In this document: positions 1 through 8,722 of the stretch, piece by piece | Layout: each line of letters begins with the position of its first letter | Position numbering within the stretch: position 1 is the stretch's first letter | Source: Cyclobacterium salsum | GTDB taxonomy: Bacteria > Bacteroidota > Bacteroidia > Cytophagales > Cyclobacteriaceae | Length of the DNA stretch: 64,000 nt | NCBI RefSeq assembly: GCF_010119245.1 | Contig: NZ_WNKG01000007.1 | Location: 310,001 to 374,000, forward strand | Direction of reading: 5' to 3' | The notes under the pieces: model-generated | Told to the model about the DNA's origin: nothing | The model's input: the letters and a program-made list of their open reading frames with translations, nothing else | Databases searched by the model: none | Translations under genes and position numbers: made by a program

Positions 1-793
1 GCTTTCGGTATTCCGGGCCGTACTCCTGCACCTGATCGTAAAATCCCGGAATGGTGATGTGGTTGTCTTCATCGTGCAGGGAAGCGATCATTTTACACAA
101 CACATTGATGGGATTCGCTACGGAGCCTCCGAAGGTTCCACTGTGCAGGTCCTTATTGGGTCCGGTGACTTCCACCTGCAGGTAGGCTAGCCCGCGCAGT
201 CCCACCGTCACGGAAGGATGTTCCAGCGAAATCATCGAAGTGTCCGAAATCAATACCACGTCCGCTTTCAGCTTTTCCTGATTTTTCTGAACAAAAAGGT
301 CCAGGTTTTCGGATCCTACCTCCTCTTCTCCCTCGATCATGAATTTCACATTGCACTGAAGCATGCCTTCTGCTATCATGGCTTCAAAGGCCTTCACATG
401 CATGTAAAACTGCCCCTTGTCATCGGCTGATCCCCGAGCGAAAATGGCCCCTTCCGGGTGCAGTTCCGTGTTACGAATCACCGGTTCAAAGGGAGGAGAA
501 TCCCATAGCTCCAAAGGATCTGCTGGTTGCACATCGTAGTGACCATAAATTAAAATGGTAGGGGCTGCCGGATCAACGATCTTTTCTCCGTACACGATGG
601 GGAAACCGGCCGTTGCACAGATTTCGGCATGGTCGACCCCGGCGGCAATTAACTTCTCCTTGACAAATTCGGCAGCTTTTACCACTTCTTCCTTATAGGC
701 CGGGTCAGCACTGACAGAGGGGATTTTCAGTAAGTCTACCAACTCATCTAAAAACCGGGGAGAATTTGCTGCTATGTAACGCTGAATGGACAT
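1..793 (-). CDS. M20 family dipeptidase, N-terminal part (C-terminus off window)
   Basis: The reading frame starts at the ATG at 793 and runs off the left edge after about 264 codons. The translation begins MSIQRYIAANSPRFLDEL and contains the M20 signatures YGHYDVQP (metal-binding His and Asp) and EGEEEVGS (catalytic Glu pair), then the dimerisation-domain start around SVTVGLRGLAYLQ and the conserved DLHSGTFGG. Members are zinc-dependent exopeptidases or dipeptidases of the cytosol. No signal peptide is visible. The gene is transcribed leftward, downstream of oxyR on the same strand with a 56-bp gap. The family assignment is firm; the substrate (dipeptides or N-acyl amino acids) cannot be set from the sequence. 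Confidence 0.9.
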   Translation of the reverse strand, partial: MSIQRYIAANSPRFLDELVDLLKIPSVSADPAYKEEVVKAAEFVKEKLIAAGVDHAEICATAGFPIVYGEKIVDPAAPTILIYGHYDVQPADPLELWDSPPFEPVIRNTELHPEGAIFARGSADDKGQFYMHVKAFEAMIAEGMLQCNVKFMIEGEEEVGSENLDLFVQKNQEKLKADVVLISDTSMISLEHPSVTVGLRGLAYLQVEVTGPNKDLHSGTFGGSVANPINVLCKMIASLHDEDNHITIPGFYDQVQEYGPEYRK

Positions 794-849
794 GTATTTT
801 TAGTTCTTGATTTCAAGATCGAAATTAATGCTTTTTAAAGGATTTTCCT

Positions 850-1785
850 TTATAATTTAAAACTTACCAGCTTGCCCTCCTTTTTGGAAAGCATGTGTTT
901 CGGGATTACGTTTCGAATCTCCTCAAAAAGTAGGGAAACCAACTTTTGTTTCAGAAAGCTACGGGTGAGAATCAGGCTTACTTCCCGGACCGGTGCTTCT
1001 CCCCGAAATGGTCGCAGCCTGCTTTTTTCCTCTTCACTCAGGCTTTCTGTAGCCAACTCAGGTAGCAGGGTAATACCTTTGTAGCGGTTGACCATGTTTT
1101 TCAATCCTTCCAATGAACCACTTTCGTAGTGGAAATTCATCCGTTGAAATTTATTTTGATCGCACAGGTTGAGTACCTGATCCCGAAAACAATGCCCCTG
1201 CTGCAAGACCCAGAGGTCTTCTGATAGAATGGCTCCTGCTTCCACCTGATCCTGTTTTAACAGGGGGTGGTACTTCGACAGGTATACGAAAAATTTTTCG
1301 TAGAAAATGGGCTTTTCCACGATTCCTGATTCCTCTAGGGGAGTGACTACCAGCCCTATATCCAGTTCGTCGTTTTTTAGCTTTTTTAAGATGTCTTCCG
1401 TTACCATTTCCTGTACTTGTAGCTGCACACGAGGGTATTTTTGGATAAAGTTTTGGATAAAAAGCGGCAGCAAATACGGAGCAATCGTGGGAATCACCCC
1501 CATTTTGATCAGGCCGCTTACATCCCCCTTCATTTGAGAGACCAACTCGAAGATCCCCTTGCTTTCAGAAACAACTTTTTTGGCCTGAGCAATGATCCTT
1601 TCACCGATTTCCGTGGGAATGACAGGCATTTTTGACCTGTCAAAGAGAATGACTCCCAGTTCTTTTTCCAATTTACTCACCTGGGCACTCAGGGTAGGCT
1701 GGGTGACAAAACAGGCTTCGGCAGCATGGCCGAAATGGCGGCACTTATCGACGGCCAATATGTATTCCAGTTGCTGAATGGTCAT
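850..1785 (-). CDS. oxyR: Hydrogen-peroxide-sensing LysR-type regulator OxyR
   Basis: This is a 311-aa LysR-family protein. Residues 1-60 are the winged helix (HFGHAAEACFVTQPTLSAQV), followed by a LysR substrate-binding domain. The two redox cysteines fall at Cys199 (in QQGHCFRDQ) and Cys208 (in LNLC), the same numbers and spacing as in E. coli OxyR, which makes the peroxide-sensor assignment strong. Known for the family: peroxide oxidises the Cys pair to a disulfide, which changes promoter binding and induces antioxidant and iron-control genes. It is divergent from an iron-type ABC importer at 1920, and the 134-bp shared intergenic region holds an inverted repeat and -7 elements in both directions. 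Inferred: it regulates itself and the importer. Confidence 0.92.
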   Translation of the reverse strand: MTIQQLEYILAVDKCRHFGHAAEACFVTQPTLSAQVSKLEKELGVILFDRSKMPVIPTEIGERIIAQAKKVVSESKGIFELVSQMKGDVSGLIKMGVIPTIAPYLLPLFIQNFIQKYPRVQLQVQEMVTEDILKKLKNDELDIGLVVTPLEESGIVEKPIFYEKFFVYLSKYHPLLKQDQVEAGAILSEDLWVLQQGHCFRDQVLNLCDQNKFQRMNFHYESGSLEGLKNMVNRYKGITLLPELATESLSEEEKSRLRPFRGEAPVREVSLILTRSFLKQKLVSLLFEEIRNVIPKHMLSKKEGKLVSFKL

Positions 1786-1832
1786 TATACCTTTCTGGTG
1801 TGGGGTTAATTTCTCTAATAAAAAGAGCTTCG

Positions 1833-1840
1833 CAAATATA
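1833..1840 (-). promoter_or_regulatory. -7 promoter element for oxyR
   Basis: On the minus strand this reads TATATTTG, a perfect match to the Bacteroidota sigma-ABfr -7 consensus TAnnTTTG. It would start transcription near 1826, about 40 nt upstream of the oxyR ATG at 1785. No good TTTG -33 element is visible at the usual distance, as might be expected for an activated promoter. Confidence 0.5.
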
Positions 1841-1855
1841 AAAATCTTTTTTCTT

Positions 1856-1878
1856 TTATTTAGATTTGATATAAATAA
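1856..1878. promoter_or_regulatory. Inverted repeat in the oxyR / iron-ABC divergent promoter
   Basis: TTATTTA, nine bases, then TAAATAA form a perfect 7-bp inverted repeat and include a T-N11-A arrangement typical of LysR-family operators. It lies between the two opposed -7 elements, about where the -33 region of both promoters would be. Inferred: an operator for OxyR or an iron regulator. The AT-richness means chance occurrence is possible. Confidence 0.4.
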
Positions 1879-1882
1879 TGCC

Positions 1883-1890
1883 TAATTTTG
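1883..1890 (+). promoter_or_regulatory. -7 promoter element for the iron ABC operon
   Basis: TAATTTTG matches TAnnTTTG exactly and predicts transcription from about 1897. This supports the ATG at 1920 as the start of the binding protein rather than the in-frame ATG at 1878, which lies upstream of this element. A TTTG at 1865-1868 is closer (14 bp) than the usual 19-21 bp for a -33 box. Confidence 0.45.
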
Positions 1891-1919
1891 TGCCCAAACA
1901 TCGTAATAACACCGTAATT

Positions 1920-2951
1920 ATGAAGCAAATTCAAACGTTAATTCTTTCCTTTTTGGTTTTGGCCGTTACCTTTTCCTGTGCTCAGAAAAGCACGGAAGAA
2001 GAAGTAGTGAATGTCTACACGCACCGACATTACGATGCCGATCAGCAATTATTCGATGCTTTTACTGCCGAAACCGGAATCGAAGTCAATGTAGTTAGTG
2101 CCAGTGCCGACGAACTGATCCAGAAACTGGAGTTGGAGGGAGAAGGATCTCCGGCGGATTTGCTGATTACAGTGGATGCAGGCAGGCTTCACCGGGCTCA
2201 GGAAAAAGGCTTGTTTCAGGCAGTTTCCTCATCGGTATTGGAGCAAAACATCCCTGCAAAGTTTCGAAACCCGGAAGGCTTGTGGTTTGGGCTGACTTAC
2301 AGGGCCCGAATAATGGCTTATCATAAAGAAAGGGTAAATCCGGAAGAGTTGGATGCTTACGAAAGTCTTACCGAACCCCAATGGGAAGGAAGGGTATTGA
2401 CCCGGTCTTCTGAAAATATTTATAACCAATCCCTGCTGGCTTCTCTAATTGTGGCACATGGGCCTGAGAAAGCCAAGGAATGGGCGGCCGGACTTTTGGC
2501 TAACATGGCCCGGGATCCGAAAGGAAGCGATCGGGATCAGGTGAAAGCCGTTGCTTCCGGAGAGGGAGATGTGGCCATTGTGAACAGCTACTATATAGGG
2601 ATCATGCTCAATGATGCCAATCCGGAGACGGTTAAAGCTGCTGAGCAGGTAGGCATATTTTTCCCCAACCAAAATGACAGGGGAACCCATATCAATATAT
2701 CCGGAGCAGGCGTAACCCGTCATGCTCCCAACAAGGAAAATGCTGTTCGGTTGATTGAGTTTTTGTCAGAGGAAAAATCGCAGCAGGTTTTGGCCAATGT
2801 AAACTACGAATACCCCGTAAATCCAAAGGTTTCCCCTTCCGAATTGCTTCAGAGTTGGGGAGATTTTAAAGCCGATTCCATAAACCTGTCACTTCTTGGA
2901 GAAAATAACAGGCAAGCAGTAATTATTTTTGATGAAGTAGGCTGGAAATAA
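1920..2951 (+). CDS. Ferric-iron ABC transporter, substrate-binding lipoprotein (FbpA/FutA-like)
   Basis: This is a 343-aa periplasmic binding protein. I take the ATG at 1920 (MKQIQTLILSFLVLAV) because it begins a clean signal peptide ending in lipobox TFSC (Cys20), and a -7 element sits inside the longer alternative at 1878. Family signs include VNVYTHRHYDADQQLF after the signal, SPADLLITVDAGRLHRA, and the adjacent tyrosines in NSYYIG (Tyr224-Tyr225), which ligate Fe3+ in FbpA-type proteins. Known role: binds ferric iron in the periplasm and delivers it to the membrane permease. It is the first gene of a three-gene set with the permease 13 bp downstream. Placement opposite OxyR fits iron control under oxidative stress (inference). 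Confidence 0.88.
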   Translation: MKQIQTLILSFLVLAVTFSCAQKSTEEEVVNVYTHRHYDADQQLFDAFTAETGIEVNVVSASADELIQKLELEGEGSPADLLITVDAGRLHRAQEKGLFQAVSSSVLEQNIPAKFRNPEGLWFGLTYRARIMAYHKERVNPEELDAYESLTEPQWEGRVLTRSSENIYNQSLLASLIVAHGPEKAKEWAAGLLANMARDPKGSDRDQVKAVASGEGDVAIVNSYYIGIMLNDANPETVKAAEQVGIFFPNQNDRGTHINISGAGVTRHAPNKENAVRLIEFLSEEKSQQVLANVNYEYPVNPKVSPSELLQSWGDFKADSINLSLLGENNRQAVIIFDEVGWK

Positions 2952-2964
2952 TTAGCAAGTAATA

Positions 2965-4599
2965 TTGGAAATTGCCAAACAACGGATTTTCTGGTGGAAT
3001 AAGTGGATGACAGGCACCTTACTGGTACTGTTGTTAATAGCTACGCCTCTTTTTACGATTCTTTTTAAGCTGACCGACCCACCAGGTGAAAGTTGGATGC
3101 ACCTTAGGGAAACTTTGCTGTCAGGTTATTTTAAAAATACGGTGATTTTACTCGCAGGGGTGGGTATTGGCACCTTTTTACTAGGCGTATCGACTGCCTG
3201 GGCCGTAACCAATTACCGATTTCCCGGGAGGAGGTATTTTGAGTGGCTCCTGATTTTACCATTGGGATTTCCGGGATACATCATGGCCTATACCTATACC
3301 GGCATGCTTGATTACTCGGGTCCTTTGCAAGCCTTTCTTAGAAATACCCTGGGTTTTCAGGTCGTTGGAAGTATCGTGGATATCATGAACCTTCCCGGGG
3401 CAATTTTTATTTTATCTATCACCTTGTTTCCCTACGTGTATTTGTTGTCCCGAGCTTCTTTTTTGCGGCAATCCCGGACCTTGCAGGAAGCCGCTGCCCT
3501 TTTGGGAAGTAATGGCTGGCAAACCTTTTTGAAAGTGGCCCTTCCCATGGCCCGGCCTGCCATTGTCGGCGGCATTGCTTTGGCCTCCATGGAGGTGCTA
3601 AATGATTACGGTACCGTCAAATATTTCGGAGTAAGTACGTTTACGACCGGAATTTTCCGATCCTGGTTCTCGATGGGTGATGTGACTACGGCCATTTATC
3701 TGGCCGCCATTCTGATGCTTTTGGTGTTCGTTATTTTATTGCTGGAGGGTTGGCAGCGCGGACACAGGCGGTTTTCATCCAACCATTCGATAAGCAAGCC
3801 ATTAGTAAGCGTAGTGCTCCCAACCGGGAAAAAGTGGCTACTCACCATTTTTTGTTCCACATTATTTTTCTTCAGTTTTTTTGCTCCCTTTTTGCAAATT
3901 ATTCAATGGGTTTGGCTGACGTATCAGCAATCAATGGATGCCGATTTCTTTTATTTAGTGCTTAGAAGTTTCGGATTGGCAGCTGCAGCAGGCCTGCTGG
4001 TGGCCGTGATAGCGGTAATTTTATTGTATACCTTACGATTAAGTTCCCTGCCATGGCTGAAAAATGTGACCCGCATCGGCACGCTTGGATATGCCATTCC
4101 GGGAGCGGTGATAGCGGTCGGCATCATGGTACCTGTTTTGGGTTTGGACCAGTGGTTGCGGGAAAATCTGTTATCAGACCGAATGGGGATGGTCATTTCG
4201 GGTACGATTTCGGTGCTTATCTTTGCGTATATCGTTCGGTTTATGGCCGTGGGTTATCATCCGATTGATGCTGGATTTCAAAAAATTGGTATCCATGTGA
4301 ATGAAGCCGGAAGGCTGTTGGGTAAAAGCAGCTGGAAAACCTTGTGGAGAGTTGATTTGCCCTTGATCAAAGCAAGTGTATTGAGCGGCATATTGCTGGT
4401 GTTTGTGGATGTTTTAAAAGAATTACCCTTAACTTTGATTCTTCGACCGTTTAATTATCATACGTTGGCCACTAAAGCGTTTGACATGGCCACTAATGAA
4501 ATGATAGCGGAATCGGCCAATGCCTCTCTAATCATTATCCTTACGGGAATAGTACCCATCGTTTTTCTGAACAGGATGATCCGGAAGGCGAACGTGTAG
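2965..4599 (+). CDS. Ferric-iron ABC transporter permease (FbpB-like, fused two-half type)
   Basis: This is a 544-aa polytopic inner-membrane protein carrying two permease halves. Each half has an EAA loop that docks on the ATPase: EAAALLGSNGWQTFLKVALP in the first and EAGRLLGKSSWKTLWRVDLP in the second. About twelve hydrophobic segments are visible, as in other FbpB-type permeases. The start used here is TTG at 2965, giving a short charged N-terminus before the first membrane segment. An in-frame ATG at 3007 (MTGTLLVLLLIAT) would shorten it by 14 residues and is nearly as plausible. It lies between the binding protein and the ATPase (19-bp gap downstream) and surely shares their transcript. 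Confidence 0.88.
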   Translation: MEIAKQRIFWWNKWMTGTLLVLLLIATPLFTILFKLTDPPGESWMHLRETLLSGYFKNTVILLAGVGIGTFLLGVSTAWAVTNYRFPGRRYFEWLLILPLGFPGYIMAYTYTGMLDYSGPLQAFLRNTLGFQVVGSIVDIMNLPGAIFILSITLFPYVYLLSRASFLRQSRTLQEAAALLGSNGWQTFLKVALPMARPAIVGGIALASMEVLNDYGTVKYFGVSTFTTGIFRSWFSMGDVTTAIYLAAILMLLVFVILLLEGWQRGHRRFSSNHSISKPLVSVVLPTGKKWLLTIFCSTLFFFSFFAPFLQIIQWVWLTYQQSMDADFFYLVLRSFGLAAAAGLLVAVIAVILLYTLRLSSLPWLKNVTRIGTLGYAIPGAVIAVGIMVPVLGLDQWLRENLLSDRMGMVISGTISVLIFAYIVRFMAVGYHPIDAGFQKIGIHVNEAGRLLGKSSWKTLWRVDLPLIKASVLSGILLVFVDVLKELPLTLILRPFNYHTLATKAFDMATNEMIAESANASLIIILTGIVPIVFLNRMIRKANV

Positions 4600-4618
4600 G
4601 AAAAACTGACATTTTTGA

Positions 4619-5656
4619 ATGAATATACTCAGGCTGCAAGGCATCGATAAAAAATATGCAAGTTCCGATGATTATGCGGTAAAGGACATCTCCCTGGAAG
4701 TAAAGAAAGGAGAGATTCTGGCACTGGTCGGGGAAAGCGGCTCTGGAAAGACCACCCTGCTTCGCTTGATTTCCGGCTTGGAACACCCCGATGCCGGCAC
4801 GATCACGCTATCGGGGCAAACCCTGGTAGAGGGAAGTAGATCGGTGCCCGCAAATGAACGGAATGTCGGTATGGTTTTTCAGGATTATGCACTTTTCCCC
4901 CATCTCAACATTCTAGACAATGTGAAATTTGGGATCAGGGCTTCTCAGGGAAATGCCAATGATATCGCAACGAAAACATTAAAGCTGGTGGGTTTGAATG
5001 AAAAGCCCACCAAATATCCACACCAGCTTTCAGGCGGTCAGCAACAACGTGTGGCCCTCGCAAGAGCGATTGCTCCCAATCCGACCATTCTGCTGCTGGA
5101 TGAACCCTTCAGTAACCTGGATGGGGTCCTTAAGGACCAGGTCCGGGAAGAAACCCGTCAAATTATCAAAAAAGCGGGAATCACCGCTTTGTTTGTAACG
5201 CATGATACCCGGGATGCCCTTTCTACCGCTGATCGGGTGGCCATTCTGCACAAAGGTTTCCTACAGCAACTGGATAGCCCAAAGAAATTATACGAAAACC
5301 CTGTTAATCCCTACGTGGCCAATTTTTTTGGTCGAAGAAACCAGGTGTTGGCAACGGCCACTGATGACGGGTTTTATACCTCCTTCGGTTTTATCACCGA
5401 TGAAAGGTCCCGAAATTTCCAGAATAAGGTAAAAATCCTTTTCCGTCCCGAAGAGATAAAAATCAAGAAAAGCCTTAGACAGGCACTGATTGGTACCGTC
5501 AGGCAAAGTGCCTATTTTGGTGACCATCAAATGGTCCGCCTGGCAGATGAAAACGGAAAGTGCATATATGTTCGTGCGACCCCAACCCGCCATTTTACCA
5601 ACGGGAGCAGCGTATTTTTCACCATCCGGTCCTTTAGTGTGGAAGATGCTTTCTAA
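4619..5656 (+). CDS. Ferric-iron ABC transporter ATPase (FbpC/PotA-like)
   Basis: This is a 345-aa ABC ATPase that powers the importer. Visible motifs: Walker A GESGSGKT (residues 38-45), Q-loop FQDYALFPH, signature LSGGQQQR (137-144), Walker B ILLLDEP (157-163), and the switch His in FVTHD. About 100 C-terminal residues follow (FRPEEIKIKKS onward), consistent with a TOBE-type regulatory domain of the CUT1/Fe3+ group. The ATG at 4619 is 19 bp after the permease. Last gene of the operon. The Fe3+ specificity comes from the binding protein rather than from this subunit. Confidence 0.88.
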   Translation: MNILRLQGIDKKYASSDDYAVKDISLEVKKGEILALVGESGSGKTTLLRLISGLEHPDAGTITLSGQTLVEGSRSVPANERNVGMVFQDYALFPHLNILDNVKFGIRASQGNANDIATKTLKLVGLNEKPTKYPHQLSGGQQQRVALARAIAPNPTILLLDEPFSNLDGVLKDQVREETRQIIKKAGITALFVTHDTRDALSTADRVAILHKGFLQQLDSPKKLYENPVNPYVANFFGRRNQVLATATDDGFYTSFGFITDERSRNFQNKVKILFRPEEIKIKKSLRQALIGTVRQSAYFGDHQMVRLADENGKCIYVRATPTRHFTNGSSVFFTIRSFSVEDAF

Positions 5657-5723
5657 AAGGTCGCTGTTTCATTAAACCCCTGTGACAGGCATAAGTAGAT
5701 CCTAATGTCCATTTTTGAAGCGC

Positions 5724-5756
5724 TGCCGATTTCCTGATTTTCCCAGGCTTGGCAGT
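5724..5756 (+). terminator. Nested stem-loop after the iron ABC operon (possible terminator)
   Basis: CTGCC at 5724-5728 pairs with GGCAG at 5752-5756, with an inner CCTG/CAGG stem (5734-5737 / 5745-5748). It lies 68 bp past the ATPase stop. Only a short TTTT follows after a G-rich stretch, so intrinsic termination is uncertain. Confidence 0.3.
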
Positions 5757-5852
5757 CGGGAGGTTTTACCTGCCGCTTTTATTCTGTATATTTATTTCAG
5801 TCAACTGGACAATTCCTGGTTTTCATGTATGTTACATTAGATCCATTCCAAA

Positions 5853-7076
5853 ATGAGCCCTTTGCACGCACTAAATACCTTGTTTGTGAAAGTTTCCTTT
5901 GCTTTTATCCTGCTGTCACTTGTTTATGCCTGCGGACAGCGCAATCAGTCTTCGGAAAAGGAAGAAACAGTTGCCGCCGAGGAATTTTTTACGCCGGATC
6001 CAAAAGTGGTGGCGGAAAAGCCCGTTACTACCCTGGAAATAGGCGACAGTGCTCCTGATTTCAAATTGCCGGGGGTAGATGGCCACTACCACGAACTTTC
6101 GGATTACCAGGACAAAGAAGTTTTGGTGATCAACTTCACCTGCAATCACTGCCCTACCGCCCAGGCCTACGAACAGCGGTTTATTGATCTGGCGGAGGAA
6201 TACAGCGATCAGGGCGTGCAGTTCATTGCTATTTCTCCCAATTCGCCAATAGCCGTTCTTCCGGAGGAATTGGGCTACACGGATCTGAACGATGACTTCG
6301 AAAGTATGAAAATCCGTGCTGAGGAAATGGATTATAATTTCCCCTATCTATACGATGGGGACGAGCATCACTTTTCCACTGCCTATGGTCCTACGGCGAC
6401 ACCTCATATTTTCATTTTTGATAAGGATCGAAAACTGACTTATCAGGGCCGGATAGATGCTTCCGAAAAGCCCGGGACCGGAAAAGCAGAGGATGCCATC
6501 TATGCCATCGAAAAGACCCTGCAGGGAGAGGCTCTGGCTGCCGACCGAGCCACGACACCCGCCTTTGGCTGTTCCATCAAATGGGCCTGGAAAAACGAGT
6601 ATACCCTCAAGGTGAACGAAGAATGGAAAGAAAAGCCGGTGGACCTGTCTACTATCAGCTTGGAGGAGTTAGAAAACCTTCTGGAAAATGACAGCGATCA
6701 GCTACGATTAGTGAATTTTTGGGCTACCTGGTGCGGTCCCTGTATTGTGGAGTATCCTGAATTTATTGAAATCCAACGCATGTATGGCAACCGGGATTTT
6801 GAATTTGTGTCGGTCTCACTGGACAATCCGGAATCTGCCGACAAAGCCCTGAAATTCCTGCAAAAAAAGTATTCGGCAACAACCAATTACCTGGTGGATA
6901 CCGATGATAAATATGCCATTATCGATGTGGTAAAAAACGATTGGGACGGTAGTCTTCCCCTAACCTTGCTAATCGAACCGGGAGGAAAGGTGTACCACAA
7001 AGTACCTGGCACCATAGATCCACTGGCAATGAAAAAAACCATTGTGGATCATCCCATGATAGGCAGGTATTACTAA
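5853..7076 (+). CDS. Exported lipoprotein with two thioredoxin-fold domains (peroxiredoxin-like + TlpA-like)
   Basis: This is a 407-aa protein. Residues 1-27 form an SPII signal with lipobox LVYAC (Cys27). Residues about 60-225 are an AhpC/TSA-like redoxin domain with a CNHC motif at Cys97-Cys100 (FTCNHCPTAQAY). Residues about 260-400 are a TlpA-like domain with the classical WCGPC at 293-297. Members with a single such domain reduce periplasmic disulfides or act as thiol peroxidases. Tandem fusion on one lipid anchor could let one domain recycle the other (inference). It stands alone on the plus strand, convergent with the ATPase gene at 7187. The upstream ATG at 5825 would only add residues ahead of the signal peptide, in another frame. 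Confidence 0.85.
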   Translation: MSPLHALNTLFVKVSFAFILLSLVYACGQRNQSSEKEETVAAEEFFTPDPKVVAEKPVTTLEIGDSAPDFKLPGVDGHYHELSDYQDKEVLVINFTCNHCPTAQAYEQRFIDLAEEYSDQGVQFIAISPNSPIAVLPEELGYTDLNDDFESMKIRAEEMDYNFPYLYDGDEHHFSTAYGPTATPHIFIFDKDRKLTYQGRIDASEKPGTGKAEDAIYAIEKTLQGEALAADRATTPAFGCSIKWAWKNEYTLKVNEEWKEKPVDLSTISLEELENLLENDSDQLRLVNFWATWCGPCIVEYPEFIEIQRMYGNRDFEFVSVSLDNPESADKALKFLQKKYSATTNYLVDTDDKYAIIDVVKNDWDGSLPLTLLIEPGGKVYHKVPGTIDPLAMKKTIVDHPMIGRYY

Positions 7077-7139
7077 TAACCAAATTAATATACTGCCCGG
7101 AAATCCTGGACGATATCCCGAATTTACCTCTCCCTTTCT

Positions 7140-7164
7140 CCCCCTCCTGAAAACAGGAGAGGGG
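7140..7164. terminator. GC-rich stem-loop between convergent genes
   Basis: CCCCTCCTG, loop AAAA, then CAGGAGAGGGG form a strong stem with one bulged base in the 110-bp gap between two convergent genes. It has no adjacent U-run in either direction, so it may block readthrough or simply protect 3' ends. Moderate support only. Confidence 0.35.
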
Positions 7165-7186
7165 ATTGACAATCTGTTTTCAGCAA

Positions 7187-8719
7187 TTAGTTGTCAAAGG
7201 GATCCTCCTCATCATCGTCCTCCAATCCGGGATTTCCGAGATCAAACATGCTGCTGAAAAGGTCCTTGAATTGCATGCCTGTATCCAGCAGCTTTTTGCT
7301 TAGCTGGCTGTATTCTGCCAGTCCGTGCAGGGCAAATTCCATGAAGAATTCTTTTTCCTTTTCAGGCAAGTCTTTTACAAATTCCGTAACAATCTTCTCC
7401 AATCCAGGTACCTGGTGTAAGTCGGATTTATAGGTTTTGTCCGTATGGGAAGCCAAAATATCCAATTCATTTCCTTCTCCAAACCAGGCCAGGGGCAATA
7501 CATAAGGATTTCCTTCCTTCTCTTTCTTCTTTTGTTCGGGAGAAGGGAAGTATTGTACAAACAAACTTCGAATGGCTTTTCCGATCAGGTTGTGCGCCAC
7601 CAGGCCGGCTCCCTCCTGTTCTCCTTCATAGACCAGTTCTACCTTTCCTGTGATGGCGGGAATGACACCGATAAGATCCACAATCCGTACCATGGTCTGG
7701 TTTTCATTATTCAGGTACAATCTCCTTTCGGCAGCAGAAATGAGGTTTTCGTAAGCGGAAATCGTCAGCCTTGCCGAAACGCCACTTTTCTCATCCACGT
7801 ACTCGCTATCCCGGGCTTCTATGGCAATTTGCTCAATCAGGTCTTTCATAAGTTCCGGCACGTGGATTTTATCCAGTGGTCGATGGGTTAACTTGGCTTC
7901 CTGTTGGGTTATTTTTCTGCCGATTTCAATGTTTTTGGGATAATGGGTAATGATCTGACTTTCGATCCGGTCTTTAAGTGGAGTAACGATGCTTCCCCGA
8001 TTGGTATAATCCTCTGGGTTTGCGGTAAACACAAACTGTATATCCAGCGGAAGCCTTAGCTTAAAGCCTCTGATCTGAATATCTCCCTCTTGCAGAATAT
8101 TAAAAAGAGCCACCTGAATCCTTGCCTGTAAATCCGGCAATTCATTGATCACAAAAATGGATCGATGAGATCGGGGTACTAACCCAAAGTGAATGACTCG
8201 TTCGTCATTGTAGGAGAGTTTCATGGTGGCGGCCTTAATGGGGTCTACATCCCCAATCAAATCGGCAACTGACACATCCGGCGTCGCAAGTTTTTCCGTG
8301 TATCGGTCCTCTTTAGCCCACCAAACTACCGGGGTATCGTCCCCTTTTTCCTGAATCAATTCCCGGGCAAAAGTAGAAATAGGCCGCAACGGGTCGTCAT
8401 TGAGTTCTGCACCTTTAACCACTGGAACGTAATCGTCCAGTAGGAGGGTCATCATCCTGGCAATCCGGGTTTTTGCCTGCCCCCTTAATCCAAGCAGGTT
8501 GATATTGTGACCGGAGAGAATCGCTCGTTCAATATCCGGTATCACGGTATCTTCATAGCCCCAGATGCCTTCAAAAACATTCTCCTTATGTTGTATTTTG
8601 TGGATTAGATTTTGCCTTAATTCTTCTTTTATGGTTTTCCCTGAGTAGCCTACGGCCTTTAACTGTCCCAGGGTTTGTATTTTCAATCGTTCTTTGTTGG
8701 TCATTTTTTGGTATTCCAT
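7187..8719 (-). CDS. MoxR/ChlI-like AAA+ ATPase
   Basis: This is a 510-aa AAA+ protein of the magnesium-chelatase-I/MoxR group. Motifs: Walker A GLRGQAKT (77-84), Walker-B position IFVINE (188-193), sensor-1 FTANPEDYTN (from 231), and arginine-finger region TPLKDRIESQI. The Walker B acidic Asp is replaced by Asn (VINE instead of hDE), with Glu retained. No transmembrane segment is seen, so it should be cytosolic. The VWA gene ends 3 bp upstream of its ATG on the same strand, so the two are almost certainly cotranslated. Known: MoxR ATPases with VWA partners act as chaperone-like remodelers or cofactor-insertion machines. The client here is unknown. True magnesium chelatase is unlikely because no tetrapyrrole genes are nearby. 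Confidence 0.85.
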   Translation of the reverse strand: MEYQKMTNKERLKIQTLGQLKAVGYSGKTIKEELRQNLIHKIQHKENVFEGIWGYEDTVIPDIERAILSGHNINLLGLRGQAKTRIARMMTLLLDDYVPVVKGAELNDDPLRPISTFARELIQEKGDDTPVVWWAKEDRYTEKLATPDVSVADLIGDVDPIKAATMKLSYNDERVIHFGLVPRSHRSIFVINELPDLQARIQVALFNILQEGDIQIRGFKLRLPLDIQFVFTANPEDYTNRGSIVTPLKDRIESQIITHYPKNIEIGRKITQQEAKLTHRPLDKIHVPELMKDLIEQIAIEARDSEYVDEKSGVSARLTISAYENLISAAERRLYLNNENQTMVRIVDLIGVIPAITGKVELVYEGEQEGAGLVAHNLIGKAIRSLFVQYFPSPEQKKKEKEGNPYVLPLAWFGEGNELDILASHTDKTYKSDLHQVPGLEKIVTEFVKDLPEKEKEFFMEFALHGLAEYSQLSKKLLDTGMQFKDLFSSMFDLGNPGLEDDDEEDPFDN

Positions 8720-8722
8720 GCT

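Noticed and set aside
7445-7891. 148-codon plus-strand frame
   Set aside because: Entirely antisense to the AAA+ ATPase gene, which has intact motifs; a shadow frame.
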